Below, one piece after another: positions 54,635-63,748 of a stretch of DNA of 64,000 bases. Each line of letters starts with the position of its first letter. The stretch's first letter is position 1. The DNA is taken from positions 1 to 64,000 of the forward strand of contig NZ_WQRF01000010.1 of assembly GCF_009758415.1 (NCBI RefSeq). Reading direction: 5' to 3'. The position numbers and the translations under genes were made by a program. Under the pieces are notes generated by a model. That model was not told where the DNA came from. It made no database searches and worked only from the letters and a program-made list of their open reading frames with translations. The DNA is from Devosia marina. Lineage in GTDB: Bacteria > Pseudomonadota > Alphaproteobacteria > Rhizobiales > Devosiaceae.

Positions 54635-56277
54635 GAGAAGTGACCCAGTAGGCTGGGATAGGGGGTGCGGCTTAAAACTTGGACCGGTTATGCCTTAATG
54701 CCAAGACTTTCGCGGTATTCGACGGGGCTAAGAGCGCCAAGGGATATTTTGATGCGCTTCTCATTGTACCAACGGATGTAGGAATCAACTTCTTTCACGA
54801 ACTGCTCGAACGTGGCCGCCCTCCAGTCCCGCGGGTAAAAGAGTTCCGTTTTCAGCCTGCCGAAGAAGCCTTCGCATGCAGCGTTATCTTGCGAGCACCC
54901 CTTGTGGGACATTGAGCGAACCAGCTTCGCGTCATCGACTCTCGATAGCCAACCTGGCCAGCGATAGTGGGCACCGCGATCAGAATGAACGATGGGCCGT
55001 GCATCTGCGTCCGCTAAAGTCTCGATGGCGGCATCCAGCATCGTATTGACCAGCTCGGCATCCGGATGCGTTCCAATGGACCAGCTGATGACCAAGCCAT
55101 CGAAGCAGTCGATGATGGGCGAGAGGTACACCTTGCCAGCGGGGATCTGGAACTCGGTGATATCCGTAAGCCACTTTTCGTTCGGGGCTCTGGCCTGAAA
55201 ATCGCGGTTGATGAGGTTTTCAGGAGCCGGACTGATTTCTCCAAGATAGGAGCCGTACCGGCGCCGCTTTGGCCGTGCAACGACCAAGCTCTCCTGTTTC
55301 ATCAACCGCTGCACGACCTTTTCAGAGACCACAATGCACTGCCTGGTCAGCGACGCCCGCAGTCTGCGATAACCGTAGCAGCGACGGTTGAGTTCGAAGA
55401 TTTCAGCGATGCTGTGACGAATGGCGAGGTACTTGTCTGCCAGCTTCACACGGGCTCGATGGTAGAAGTACGAACTTCGTGCCAGCCCCAACTGGGCAAG
55501 CAGCTCTGGCAGCCGATAGAGATCTTTGAGGGCGTCAACCAGCAGTGTCTTCTCCCGATTGCTCAGGAGCTGCAGATCAACGCCCAGGCCTTTTTTTAGA
55601 AGTTCATTGGCCTTCTTCAAAAGGTCCCGCTCGATCTGCAGCTGCCGGATGTCGCGTTGCAGGGATTCGAGCTGACGCTGCAGCTCCTCTCGCTCTGGCG
55701 GCACGGACTTATTGCGTTTCATGGTTGCGAGAGCCTCAGAGCCGAGTAACTGCTTTTTCCAGTTCTACAATGTTGGCCTGCACACGCCGAGTTTGTCAGC
55801 AACTGCCTGCGCATTTTCTTCTCGACTGCAAAGACCAATGACGCCCGCCTGCTTCAATGCAGCTGGATAGCTTGGGCGGCAAGCTACCCCAACTATGGCT
55901 TTCCTAGCCTGAGGAAGCGCCTCGCGAACCCATGCGGTCAACGTTCCACGACCGGGATAGCCCAACCCTCTCATCGTTGCGGAAATGCAGCGATCATGCG
56001 TGAGGTAGTATTCTACAGCCGCCTGTTTCTGTGCCTGACTGTATTTGGGGCCTCGGACCGCAAAACCCACTGGCAAATCCAGGCGTTTCTCGTATTCGCG
56101 ATGCCAGCCCTTTAAGGCATTCTTGGTCGGGTAACCCAGCTGCAGAATGGTCGCCCTGACACGTTTGCCGAGCCTGATATACAGCTCGACCGCGCGGATC
56201 CTATCTTCGTACGAATACATGAACTACCTCCTTTGATAGTCCAAGTTTTCGTCCGCATCCCCACCGGGGCACTTCTC
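54635..56277 (-). mobile_element. IS3-family insertion sequence
   Basis: The ends share GAGAAGTG (54635-54642 and, inverted, 56270-56277) and a second matched block AAAACTTGGAC further in, giving imperfect terminal inverted repeats. The element is about 1.64 kb and carries one transposase frame. No target duplication is evident, and the flanks are unrelated gene fragments. This suggests deletion or recombination at the element after it inserted. Confidence 0.75.
54688..56220 (-). pseudogene. IS3-family transposase with an in-frame amber stop
   Basis: Codons from ATG 56220 to 54688 form one frame of 511 triplets broken by a TAG at 55765-55767. The first part (MYSYEDRIRAVELYIRLGKR) is the helix-turn-helix half. 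After the stop the frame continues NWKKQLLGSEALATMKRNKS into the rve integrase half (NEKWLTDITEFQIPAGKVYL, VHSDRGAHY, YNEKRIKISLG). In relatives I recall Tyr at the TAG position. It is therefore a nonsense mutant unless the stop is read through. The second half could start at 55722. Confidence 0.8.
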
Positions 56278-57383
56278 GGCGGAAATCAACATGCACGGGT
56301 TTTGAGGTGCTCGAAGGGGAGGAAGAGTCCATCGTCGAGTACCTGCAACTCAGGGACGATCTTGTGCGTATCGATGGGCGATACCGCAGTCCCAGTAGCG
56401 CGTACGGCACGATGTATCGCTTCTTGCGCGATCACAGGGAAGATGCCAACTTTGAAGCTATTCGAGCCATCCTTGCCCGCCACATCACCGCGAACTACCC
56501 AGGACAGGCAACGCTGTTCGGTGAACGCGTCGTTCCCAGGGAATACAGCTCAATCAAAGCGCTTGGAGAATCCAAGCACATAGATCCTCAGCGTATACGT
56601 TTGATGCTGCGGCACCAGCCATCGTTGACAGAACGGCCGAAGGGATTGCGGGGTAGAGCAGTAATTTCTCCAAGTTCAGCCAAGATAATCGTCGCGAGCA
56701 TCACGAACGGCTCCACGGAGGCGCAACTACGGAGAATCCTAGGGGCGAGGGTTTTTCAGGTGAGGGCCCTCCTTGAATTGGGTGCCATCCCGTTGGTAGG
56801 CCGCCGAGGAGAAGAGAGTCTCTACAGCCGGTCGCACGCCATCGATATCTTGACCAAGGTTATTGGTCGCTCGTCCGTGGACCCTTCGGAGATCAACTCA
56901 TTGGAGGAAAACCAAAGCAATTCAATTCAGGCAATCGCCACCGATCAAAAGATCCTGGAGCTCATTCTTGCAGGCAAGGTTCGAACCGGATTCAGGTCAG
57001 GGCAGAAAAAGGGCCTGTCAGGCTTGCTCGTCTCTCGGGCAGATTTGATTGCTTCCGTCGACGAGGAAGACCGCGGTCTAACCGGTGTGCAAATTGCAAA
57101 GCGGTTGCGAGTATCCGATGCCGTCCTATCTGACCTCTATCAAGTTGGTGCGCTCCCTCGTCCAAGTATTCGGACAGCTCGCGGTTTCAAGTTGACACCC
57201 GTTTCCACTGTTCGAGCTTTCGAAGCGCAATATGCCACTTTGAGAGAAATCGCGAATGGGCTCGGCTTGTCTACAAACGGCGCTATGAAGGTACTCAAGG
57301 CTAAGAAAATTTCTGCCCTCCCATTACCTTGCGGAAGGTACTCCGTCTTCGAGCGCGCGGACATCGCGAACATTATCCGATAG
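56278..57383 (+). pseudogene. C-terminal part of a TniQ-like transposition protein, 5' end removed at the IS
   Basis: The frame is open from the IS boundary and has no native start; a GTG at 56307 lacks family support. The first part (ANFEAIRAILARHITANYPG then SIKALGESKHIDPQRIRLML) resembles the middle of TniQ-family proteins of rhizobial transposons. The C-terminal half has helix-turn-helix-like stretches (LTGVQIAKRLRVSDAVLSDL and LREIANGLGLSTNGAMKVLK). The zinc-binding N-terminal TniQ domain is missing. The family call is tentative. GC content and codon use are lower than in the neighbours. Confidence 0.55.
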
Positions 57384-57408
57384 CGACTATTAGCTATGAG
57401 ATCCTGAA

Positions 57409-57438
57409 GGCCCCGGCAAAGTCCCGGGGGCTTTTTTG
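57409..57438 (+). terminator. Terminator after the TniQ-like remnant
   Basis: GCCCCGG (57410-57416) pairs with CCGGGG (57424-57429) plus C31, followed by six T residues. Confidence 0.8.
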
Positions 57439-57554
57439 CTCTGCAGAACAGCGGTTTAAGCCAGACTGTTGCCCACAAAATCTGAGCTTGCGCCAGACTA
57501 TCGCTGCGGCCTCATTGTAATCATTGAAGTTTTTTTGTGACCTGAGACATCCTA

Positions 57555-57960
57555 TGCCGGATTCTACGCCCATCACTGCCTTGCCACGGCGCCACTGGCT
57601 ATGCCGGACAAGAAGGGCCGCTTCTCGCCGCCCCTCGTCGATCAACACGGTATCGCCTTGCTCCAGCAGAAAACGGCACAGTAGGTCGATGGCTTGGGTG
57701 CCGCTCTCGGTCAGCATGATCTGATCGGGGCATGCATTCACCCCGACATCAGCAGTTGTCGCGATATCAGCCGGCGCAGCGGCGGCAGGCCGAGCGGCGT
57801 ACCATATTCCGACAAGACGACCCCGTCTGCTCGCGACAGTGTCCACAAGGATCGGCGTAGGGCGTCCTCGGGGAGCCATGGTGGCGGCGAACAACCGCGG
57901 CCTGGCTTGAAGGTGCCAGTATCGGCTTGGAGCGACACCCAAAAAAGCAGATCAAACCTA
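57555..57960 (-). pseudogene. Frameshifted fragment of a MocR-type (GntR/aminotransferase) regulator
   Basis: Two minus-strand frames together give the middle of a MocR-type protein: RADGVVLSEYGTPLGLPPLR and LISRQLLMSG (ending at 57738), then a -1 shift to NACPDQIMLTESGTQAIDLL and CRFLLEQGDTVLIDE. After that the match fades. The N-terminal winged helix and the PLP-Lys part are absent. It is a decayed remnant. Confidence 0.75.
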
Positions 57961-57971
57961 CGGCTGGTCAC

Positions 57972-58495
57972 CAGCCCTGAATCAGCCGAAACCTCGAAAG
58001 ATCTATCGCAGGAGACATCCCTTCCCGAATTCTCTCATCAACAAAGGTACCCGGTCGGTGGGTGCTACCGTTCACTAGGGAAAAGTCTTCCGCGCGAGGT
58101 TTCGTTGGCACGCCCCTTTCGCCTCTGGATTACAAGTAGAGTTCGCGAGAAATTGGCTCCCTGATTTAAGGGCGTACGGATTGAGATTCTCCACTCTGAA
58201 TCTAAGTATTGGGTCGCAGGAGTCAAATTCGGACAAATCGTAAAAATAACTGCTGGGAATGACGCAGTTATACTGTTGGGAAGAAAGTTTAATGTCAAAA
58301 ACCCACAGTAACCGTCGGTTAAGATCTGTCGCGTAACTTATCGCATGCGTCGGATGGGAATACGGCGAATTGCGTCGTTAATAAAGGCGTCCAAAAGCAC
58401 TCACCGGATCTCTAGAGATCCCATCCTAAACCGCTTCCCAGCATCTCTGCGGTAGAGTAGTCCATGTATTGCGCAATGCTCGTACTGGCTCGGTC
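57972..58495. other. Non-coding, AT-richer stretch at the end of the island
   Basis: About 520 bases with no convincing gene in any frame. Short open frames lack family features. It probably holds decayed island DNA on the left and the promoter of the chemotaxis unit on the right. Confidence 0.45.
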
Positions 58496-58849
58496 ATGGT
58501 CATGACCGGAGGCAGCCCCCATGTGGCCGAAATCAGCGGTGACGCTGACATCAGGCATTCCCAAGATATCACTGACATGCTGCGCAGCGCGCTCGCGGCC
58601 CATGATGTGGTGCTCGTGTCGCTAGACGAAGCGACTTGCGTCGATGTCAGTACCCTGCAAGTGCTGCTCGCAGCTCACAAGCAGGCCAAGAGCCTCGGCA
58701 AGTCGCTAGCCATGGCAGGTCCCGCCAAGGGTCGCCTACGCAAACTCCTGACAGAAAAGGGATTCCTAGACGTGGAGGGCGAGCCGATCTTCGCCGAGGC
58801 TCGCTTCTGGGTTACTCCACTCCAGCAGCCAAGGGACTTGTCGGCATGA
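58496..58849 (+). CDS. STAS domain protein of the chemotaxis cluster
   Basis: About 117 residues from an ATG at 58496 (58502 or 58469 are also possible). The STAS core (VVLVSLDEATCVDVSTLQVL, LLAAHKQAKSLGKSLAMAGP) resembles anti-sigma-antagonist-type domains and keeps the Ser that can be phosphorylated. Such proteins often head alphaproteobacterial che operons. It overlaps cheY by 4 bases. Confidence 0.78.
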   Translation: MVMTGGSPHVAEISGDADIRHSQDITDMLRSALAAHDVVLVSLDEATCVDVSTLQVLLAAHKQAKSLGKSLAMAGPAKGRLRKLLTEKGFLDVEGEPIFAEARFWVTPLQQPRDLSA

Positions 58850-59214
58850 CCAAGACCATTCTGACGATCGACGATTCCGCATCCATTCGCCAGATGGTGT
58901 CGATGACCCTGCAGAGCGTGGGACTGGATGTTGTCGAAGCCATCGATGGGGCCGATGGCTACAAAAAGGTGATTTCGCAGACCGTCCACGCCGTCATCAC
59001 CGATCTTAACATGCCGGCGATGAACGGCATCGACTTCATTCGCAAGTACCGCCAACACCCATCCAGCAAAGGGGTGCCAATCATACTGTTGACCACTGAG
59101 TCCGACGAGGAACTCAAGCGCGAGGCCAAGGAAGCCGGCGCCACCGGCTGGATCGTCAAGCCCTTCAAGCAGGACCAGTTGCTGGCCATCATCAAGAAGG
59201 TCACCGGCGCATGA
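58846..59214 (+). CDS. cheY: Chemotaxis response regulator CheY
   Basis: A 122-residue single receiver from an ATG at 58846. The acidic pair (TIDDSASIRQ), phosphorylated Asp (VITDLNMPAMNG), Thr (LLTTESD) and Lys (WIVKPF) are all present. Its usual kinase CheA should follow but is broken here. It overlaps both neighbours by 4 bases. Confidence 0.93.
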   Translation: MTKTILTIDDSASIRQMVSMTLQSVGLDVVEAIDGADGYKKVISQTVHAVITDLNMPAMNGIDFIRKYRQHPSSKGVPIILLTTESDEELKREAKEAGATGWIVKPFKQDQLLAIIKKVTGA

Positions 59215-59440
59215 ACATCTCCGATCCGACCGAAACCTTCCGCCAGGAAGCGCGCGAGCTGCTCGAACAGCTCGAGGCCGGCCTGCTCGATCTCGAGCAG
59301 GACCCGTCCAATGCCGACCTCATCAATTCCACCTTCCGGGCCCTGCACACCATCAAGGGTTCGGGCGCCATGTTCGGCTTCACGGCCGTGGCCGGCTTCG
59401 TGCACGAATTCGAGACCGCCTTTGACCAGGTGCGCAAGGG
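59211..59440 (+). pseudogene. cheA: 5' fragment of cheA (Hpt domain only)
   Basis: The start encodes the CheA phosphotransfer domain, with phosphorylated His in ALHTIKGSGAMFGF, to about VRKGQT. The reading frame then passes into cheW-derived DNA in the wrong frame and stops at 59576. The dimerisation, ATPase and regulatory domains are gone, so no kinase activity is possible from this gene. Confidence 0.88.
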
Positions 59441-59851
59441 GCAGACCGGGTACGCGAGATCCTCGATCTCGTCCCGATCACCGAAGTGCCCAATGCCCCA
59501 GATTTCGTGGGTGGGCTCATCAATGTGCGCGGCTACGTCGTCCCCCTGGCCGATCTCCGCGTCATGTTCGGCATGAAGCGGCCCGAGCCTGATCAGGACA
59601 CACGCATCGTGGTGATGGAAGTGGACATGGACGGCGAACCCACCATTGCCGGCATCCTCGCCGACAAGGTGCATGACGTCACCGAGATTGAAGCCGCCTC
59701 CATCGAGGAGGCTCCCAAGGTTGGCATGCGCTGGCGCCCGGAATTCATCGAGGGCATCGGCAAGCGCAATGGCGGCTTCATCATCATCCCCGATTTAAAC
59801 CGGATCATGCAGTGCGAGATCAGTCCGGAAGAAGAGGAAGGGCCGTCCTAG
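59441..59851 (+). pseudogene. cheW: 3' fragment of cheW fused behind the cheA fragment
   Basis: From about 59441 the second frame encodes ADRVREILDLVPITEVPN and then CheW blocks ([56 protein letters not shown]). The first CheW strands are missing. Translation could start at 59486, giving 121 residues, but the fold would be incomplete. The junction is a deletion of most of cheA and the start of this cheW. Confidence 0.85.
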
Positions 59852-59933
59852 TGCAGCCCTTCTGCGAACCTCGCTCCTTACAGCAACCTTGATCAACGTG
59901 AGCCCACAACCAGTGTGCTCCAAAGGACCTCAA

Positions 59934-61850
59934 ATGAGACTATCGCTTAAAGCAAAGCTCGGCTTCGGCTTCGGCTTGCTCGTTTTGCTGACGACCATCT
60001 TGGGCGCACTCTCCATCTACCAGATGAGCGTGATCAATGATCAGTCAACTGAGATCGCCTCCAACTGGCTCCCCAGCGTAGATACGATCAACCGGATGAA
60101 TACAGCCGCCTCGGACTATCGACTGGCCGAGTTTGGCCATGTGATCGCGCAAGACCAAGCTGGGATGCGCATGTTGTCAGAACAGATGGACCACTCGCTG
60201 GGTGAAATCACGGAATTACGTGCCAAGTATGAACCCATGATATCTTCACCTGAGGAACAAGAGCTGTACGACTCATTTGCCGGCGCTTTCGACCGCTATC
60301 TGGAAATTCATGACACCGCATTCGGCCTAGCTGCGCGAAATCAGACTGATGAGGCGATGGCTCTTTACAACGGCGAGTCGCAAACCTTGTTCACCGAATT
60401 CTCCGGCAGCTTGGGGCAACTCGTAGACTTGAACACCGCTGGAGGCGCGGCGGCGAGCGACCTCGGGGACGCCATCTTCAGTCAGGCTATGTTCATCATC
60501 GTAGGTCTGCTGGGGTTCTCGATTATTGCTGGCATAGCTTTGGCTTTTCTCATCACCACCGGCATTCTCAAAGGTGTAAACAGCGCTCTCGGCCTAGCCG
60601 ATGCTGTGGCAAAAGGGGACCTGAGTGCGACGGCCACCGTCAAGTCCAACGACGAGGTTAAGGACTTGGTGGTTGCCTTGAACAAGATGACTGAAAATCT
60701 TGCTGCATCTGCGGCGATCGCTGACCAGATCGGCTATGGCGATCTCAGCGCCAAGCCCAACGTGCTCTCAGACAAGGACGTACTGGGCCAGGCAATGGCC
60801 CGCATGGTGGAAGGTCTCCGCAGATCCGCCAAAGTCGCGGAACAGATCGCAGCTGGTAACCTTACCGTCACCCCCACGCCGCTCTCGGAAAAAGATAGCC
60901 TCGGCATCGCACTTAAAAGCATGGTCGAAAAGCTGCGCGAAGTTATCGCCGACGCGATCTCCTCCGCCAACAATGTCGCCGCAGGTAGCCAGGAGATGTC
61001 GGCTACGGCCGAGCAACTGAGCCAGGGCGCAACCGAGCAGGCGTCCTCGACGGAAGAGGCATCAGCCTCGATGGAGGAAATGGCTGCGACAATCAAGCAG
61101 TCGGCCGACAATGCTTCCCAAACCGAGAAGATTGCTCGTCAGTCCGCTGCCGACGCAATCTCTTCGGGAGAAGCGGTTGCCAACGCCGTCGCGGCAATGG
61201 AAACTATTGCCGAAAAGATCATGGTCGTGCAGGAGATCGCCCGCCAGACCGATCTGCTCGCCCTCAACGCCGCGGTGGAAGCCGCCCGTGCCGGCGAACA
61301 TGGCCGTGGCTTTGCGGTGGTCGCCTCCGAAGTGCGCAAGCTCGCCGAACGCAGCCAGGCTGCTGCCGCCGAAATCTCGACGCTCTCGGGCACCACGGTC
61401 AAGGCCGCCCAGTCTGCCGGCGAAATGCTCGGCAAGCTGGTCCCCGATATTCAGCGCACGGCTGAACTGGTCGAGGAAATCTCGGCAGCTAGCCGGGAGC
61501 AGAATGCCGGTGCCAGCCAGATCAACACGGCTATCCAGCAGCTCGACAAGGTTACCCAGCAAAATACCTCAGCCGCCGAGGAAATGTCGGCGACCTCGGA
61601 GGAGCTGGCGGGCCAAGCGGAGCAACTGCAGGCGGCAATTAGCTACTTCCGTCTCGGCGAGGCCCAGGCAGCTCGGGAAGGTGCTTCTAGAACATCGTCG
61701 GCGCTGAGAGAGGCCATTCATGCCAAGGCGCCCCATGTCGCCCCCCGCAAGCCGGCGGGCCGGGCAAGCAGCGGTGGTGGGTTCGATCTTACCCTCGATG
61801 ACGGGCCCGATGCGCTCGATTCCGAGTTCAGCCGCCGCGGCGCGGCCTGA
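59934..61850 (+). CDS. Methyl-accepting chemotaxis protein
   Basis: A 638-residue chemoreceptor from an ATG at 59934 (AAAGGACC upstream). A first helix ([20 protein letters not shown]) and a second near residues 190-215 flank a four-helix periplasmic sensor. A HAMP region follows, then the signalling hairpin ([40 protein letters not shown]). The C-terminus lacks the NWETF-type tether. The sensor half is less GC-rich than the signalling half, which may reflect domain exchange. Confidence 0.92.
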   Translation: MRLSLKAKLGFGFGLLVLLTTILGALSIYQMSVINDQSTEIASNWLPSVDTINRMNTAASDYRLAEFGHVIAQDQAGMRMLSEQMDHSLGEITELRAKYEPMISSPEEQELYDSFAGAFDRYLEIHDTAFGLAARNQTDEAMALYNGESQTLFTEFSGSLGQLVDLNTAGGAAASDLGDAIFSQAMFIIVGLLGFSIIAGIALAFLITTGILKGVNSALGLADAVAKGDLSATATVKSNDEVKDLVVALNKMTENLAASAAIADQIGYGDLSAKPNVLSDKDVLGQAMARMVEGLRRSAKVAEQIAAGNLTVTPTPLSEKDSLGIALKSMVEKLREVIADAISSANNVAAGSQEMSATAEQLSQGATEQASSTEEASASMEEMAATIKQSADNASQTEKIARQSAADAISSGEAVANAVAAMETIAEKIMVVQEIARQTDLLALNAAVEAARAGEHGRGFAVVASEVRKLAERSQAAAAEISTLSGTTVKAAQSAGEMLGKLVPDIQRTAELVEEISAASREQNAGASQINTAIQQLDKVTQQNTSAAEEMSATSEELAGQAEQLQAAISYFRLGEAQAAREGASRTSSALREAIHAKAPHVAPRKPAGRASSGGGFDLTLDDGPDALDSEFSRRGAA

Positions 61851-61858
61851 GATCGGCC

Positions 61859-62323
61859 ATGGCTGAGCAGACCCAGTACGTAACTCTGGGCGTTGCGGAG
61901 GAACTCTTCGCAGCGCCCGTCGAAAAGGTGCAGGAAATATTGGATATGCGGGATATTGCGCGGCTGCCCCAGTCTCCCGAGGCGCTGATGGGCATGATCG
62001 ACGTGCGTGGCCAGGGCGTTCCTGTAGTCGATCTGCGCCTGACCCTTGGTCTGCCTGGGGCAACCGACACCGAGAACACTCGCATCATCGTCCTGGCTCT
62101 TGCGGGCGAGGGTCGGGATCGGCGGCTCGGGCTACGTGCTGATCGGGTCTTCGAAGTGACAACCCTCGACGACGGTGCCCTCGATCCGGCGCCATCTGTA
62201 AGCGGCCAATGGTCAGGGCGCTGCATCGCCGGGATAGGTCGTGGCAACGGGCGCTTCGTAACGGTGCTTGACCTTGAGCGGCTCCTGGGGGACTTCGAAG
62301 CGGCCACCTCTCAGTCAGCCTAA
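61859..62323 (+). CDS. cheW: Chemotaxis coupling protein CheW (second copy)
   Basis: A complete 154-residue CheW (QYVTLGVAEELFAAPVEKVQ, MIDVRGQGVPVVDLRLTLGL, FVTVLDLERLLG). It couples receptors to CheA. It is only 8 bases after the receptor gene, so the two are cotranscribed. cheR and cheB, which often follow, are absent. Confidence 0.92.
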   Translation: MAEQTQYVTLGVAEELFAAPVEKVQEILDMRDIARLPQSPEALMGMIDVRGQGVPVVDLRLTLGLPGATDTENTRIIVLALAGEGRDRRLGLRADRVFEVTTLDDGALDPAPSVSGQWSGRCIAGIGRGNGRFVTVLDLERLLGDFEAATSQSA

Positions 62324-62328
62324 CCTTC

Positions 62329-62362
62329 CGGCACGCCCCAATGGGCGTGCCGTTCCTTTTCT
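62329..62362 (+). terminator. Terminator after the chemotaxis cluster
   Basis: CGGCACGCCC (62329-62338) pairs perfectly with GGGCGTGCCG (62343-62352) around CAAT, followed by TTCCTTTTC. Confidence 0.88.
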
Positions 62363-62855
62363 GGAGTACCAGGAATATTCTCTTCTGACCCGCCCCGCGA
62401 CAAGCGACTACCATTCGTCCAGAAGCCTCGCCCCAACGTCGTCGAGACAGGCGTCATATTTATAGCCAAGGACAGGAAAACTTGTGTCCGAGGCAACGAA
62501 CATCAGATGCCCATGGTCGTCAGGGTGAAAAATGCAGGCGGCGTGATTTCCTGACAATGTATCCGTTGCGTTTGGCTTTCCGTCGCACTGAATAGCCCCT
62601 AGATTTGTAGACGCCTTCCTCCTGGATGGTTCAACTCTTCAAGATGCTTCGATTTGGCCGCTTTTCTCGATTTTTGTTGAGAAACGGACAGACCGCAAAC
62701 GGCCCCGCTAAAGGCGCTGGCTGGAGGATTGGAGGGGCAGGGGTTTCCACAACCCGCCGGGCAGGTGCGCGCCCCCTTGCGGTCATTTGACCGGCCATCT
62801 CTGACACCTGGAAGCTGACGGTCTGCGCACGTCCTCGCCGTCAAAAATCTTTGGA
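62363..62855. other. Intergenic region with a possible gene fragment
   Basis: About 490 bases without an annotated gene. On the minus strand, frame ending TAG at 62408-62410, a start-less open frame of about 70 residues reads NLGAIQCDGKPNATDTLSGN and HAACIFHPDDHGHLMFVASD. It ends in SFPVLGYKYDACLDDVGARL. It looks protein-like and may be a truncated small protein. The remainder shows nothing certain. Confidence 0.35.
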
Positions 62856-63623
62856 TCAGAAGCGAGGGACAAGCATGCCGCCGTCGACGGAAATGACTTG
62901 TCCGGTTGTATAGGGCAGTCGGTTGGTCGCCAGGCTGGCCACAACTCGGGCAACGTCTTCAGGTTGACCAACCCACGGAAACAAGCAGAGGCCATCGACG
63001 GCGCGCTGCTTGTAGCTGTCGATCACCGGTGCGGTCATCGGGGTTTCGATGAGGCCCGGTTGAACGTCGTATACGGGGATGCCCTCAGCCCCGAGACGCG
63101 CAGCGAAGCATTTGGAGATCATCGCCGCTGCGGCCTTTGATGCGCAATATTCACTGCGGGGTACGGCAGCCGCACTTGCATTGGACGAAGTGACATTGAT
63201 GATGGATCGTGGGCGCGCGGGGTCATTATCCTGTCCAATGAGCCGACGTGCTGCGGCCTGGGTCAGAAAGAAGACGGCCTTGGCGTTGATCTGCATGCAG
63301 CGATCAAAGCTGGCTTCGCTGACATCGAGGGGGTCACCGCGCTGAAGCACGCCGACGCCGGCATTGTTGACGAGCGTGGTGAGCGGACCGATCTCGGCTT
63401 CTAGCTGATCCAAAGCTTTGTCATGAAGGCCGAGGTCGCCTACGTCGAAGGGCAAAGCCATGGCCCTGGCGCCAGTGGCCATGATGTCCTGGGTGACATC
63501 TTCGAGATCTGCCCCTCTGGACGCATTCACCGCAAGATCGAAGCCTTGGACGGCCAGTTCGACTGCGATCGCCCGGCCTATGCCTCTACTGGCCCCGGTA
63601 ACGAGGGCGACGGGTCGTTGCAT
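62856..63623 (-). CDS. SDR family oxidoreductase (FabG-like)
   Basis: A 255-residue NAD(P)-dependent reductase from an ATG at 63623 with AGGAGAA upstream. The motifs VTGASRGIGRAIAVEL, NNAGVGV, VTSSNAS with the catalytic Ser and YCASKAA with Tyr and Lys are intact, and the C-terminus ends SVDGGMLVPRF. 3-Ketoacyl or sugar substrates are possible. The longer upstream open frame is not coding-like. Confidence 0.87.
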   Translation of the reverse strand: MQRPVALVTGASRGIGRAIAVELAVQGFDLAVNASRGADLEDVTQDIMATGARAMALPFDVGDLGLHDKALDQLEAEIGPLTTLVNNAGVGVLQRGDPLDVSEASFDRCMQINAKAVFFLTQAAARRLIGQDNDPARPRSIINVTSSNASAAAVPRSEYCASKAAAAMISKCFAARLGAEGIPVYDVQPGLIETPMTAPVIDSYKQRAVDGLCLFPWVGQPEDVARVVASLATNRLPYTTGQVISVDGGMLVPRF

Positions 63624-63748
63624 GTATATTCTCCTGTCTTTCAGGTCGCTGAAGGTCGCCTGCCCACGGGGTCCGGCTGGAAATCTTTTCGATCGCCCGA
63701 GGCGACTGAGCGGCACTTGATTCCGTCGGGCCGCATCTCGATCGGAGG

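Noticed and set aside
62599-62844. 81-residue leftward open frame before the SDR gene
   Set aside because: Its composition is low-complexity and Arg/Pro/Ser-rich, with no domain or ribosome-binding site.
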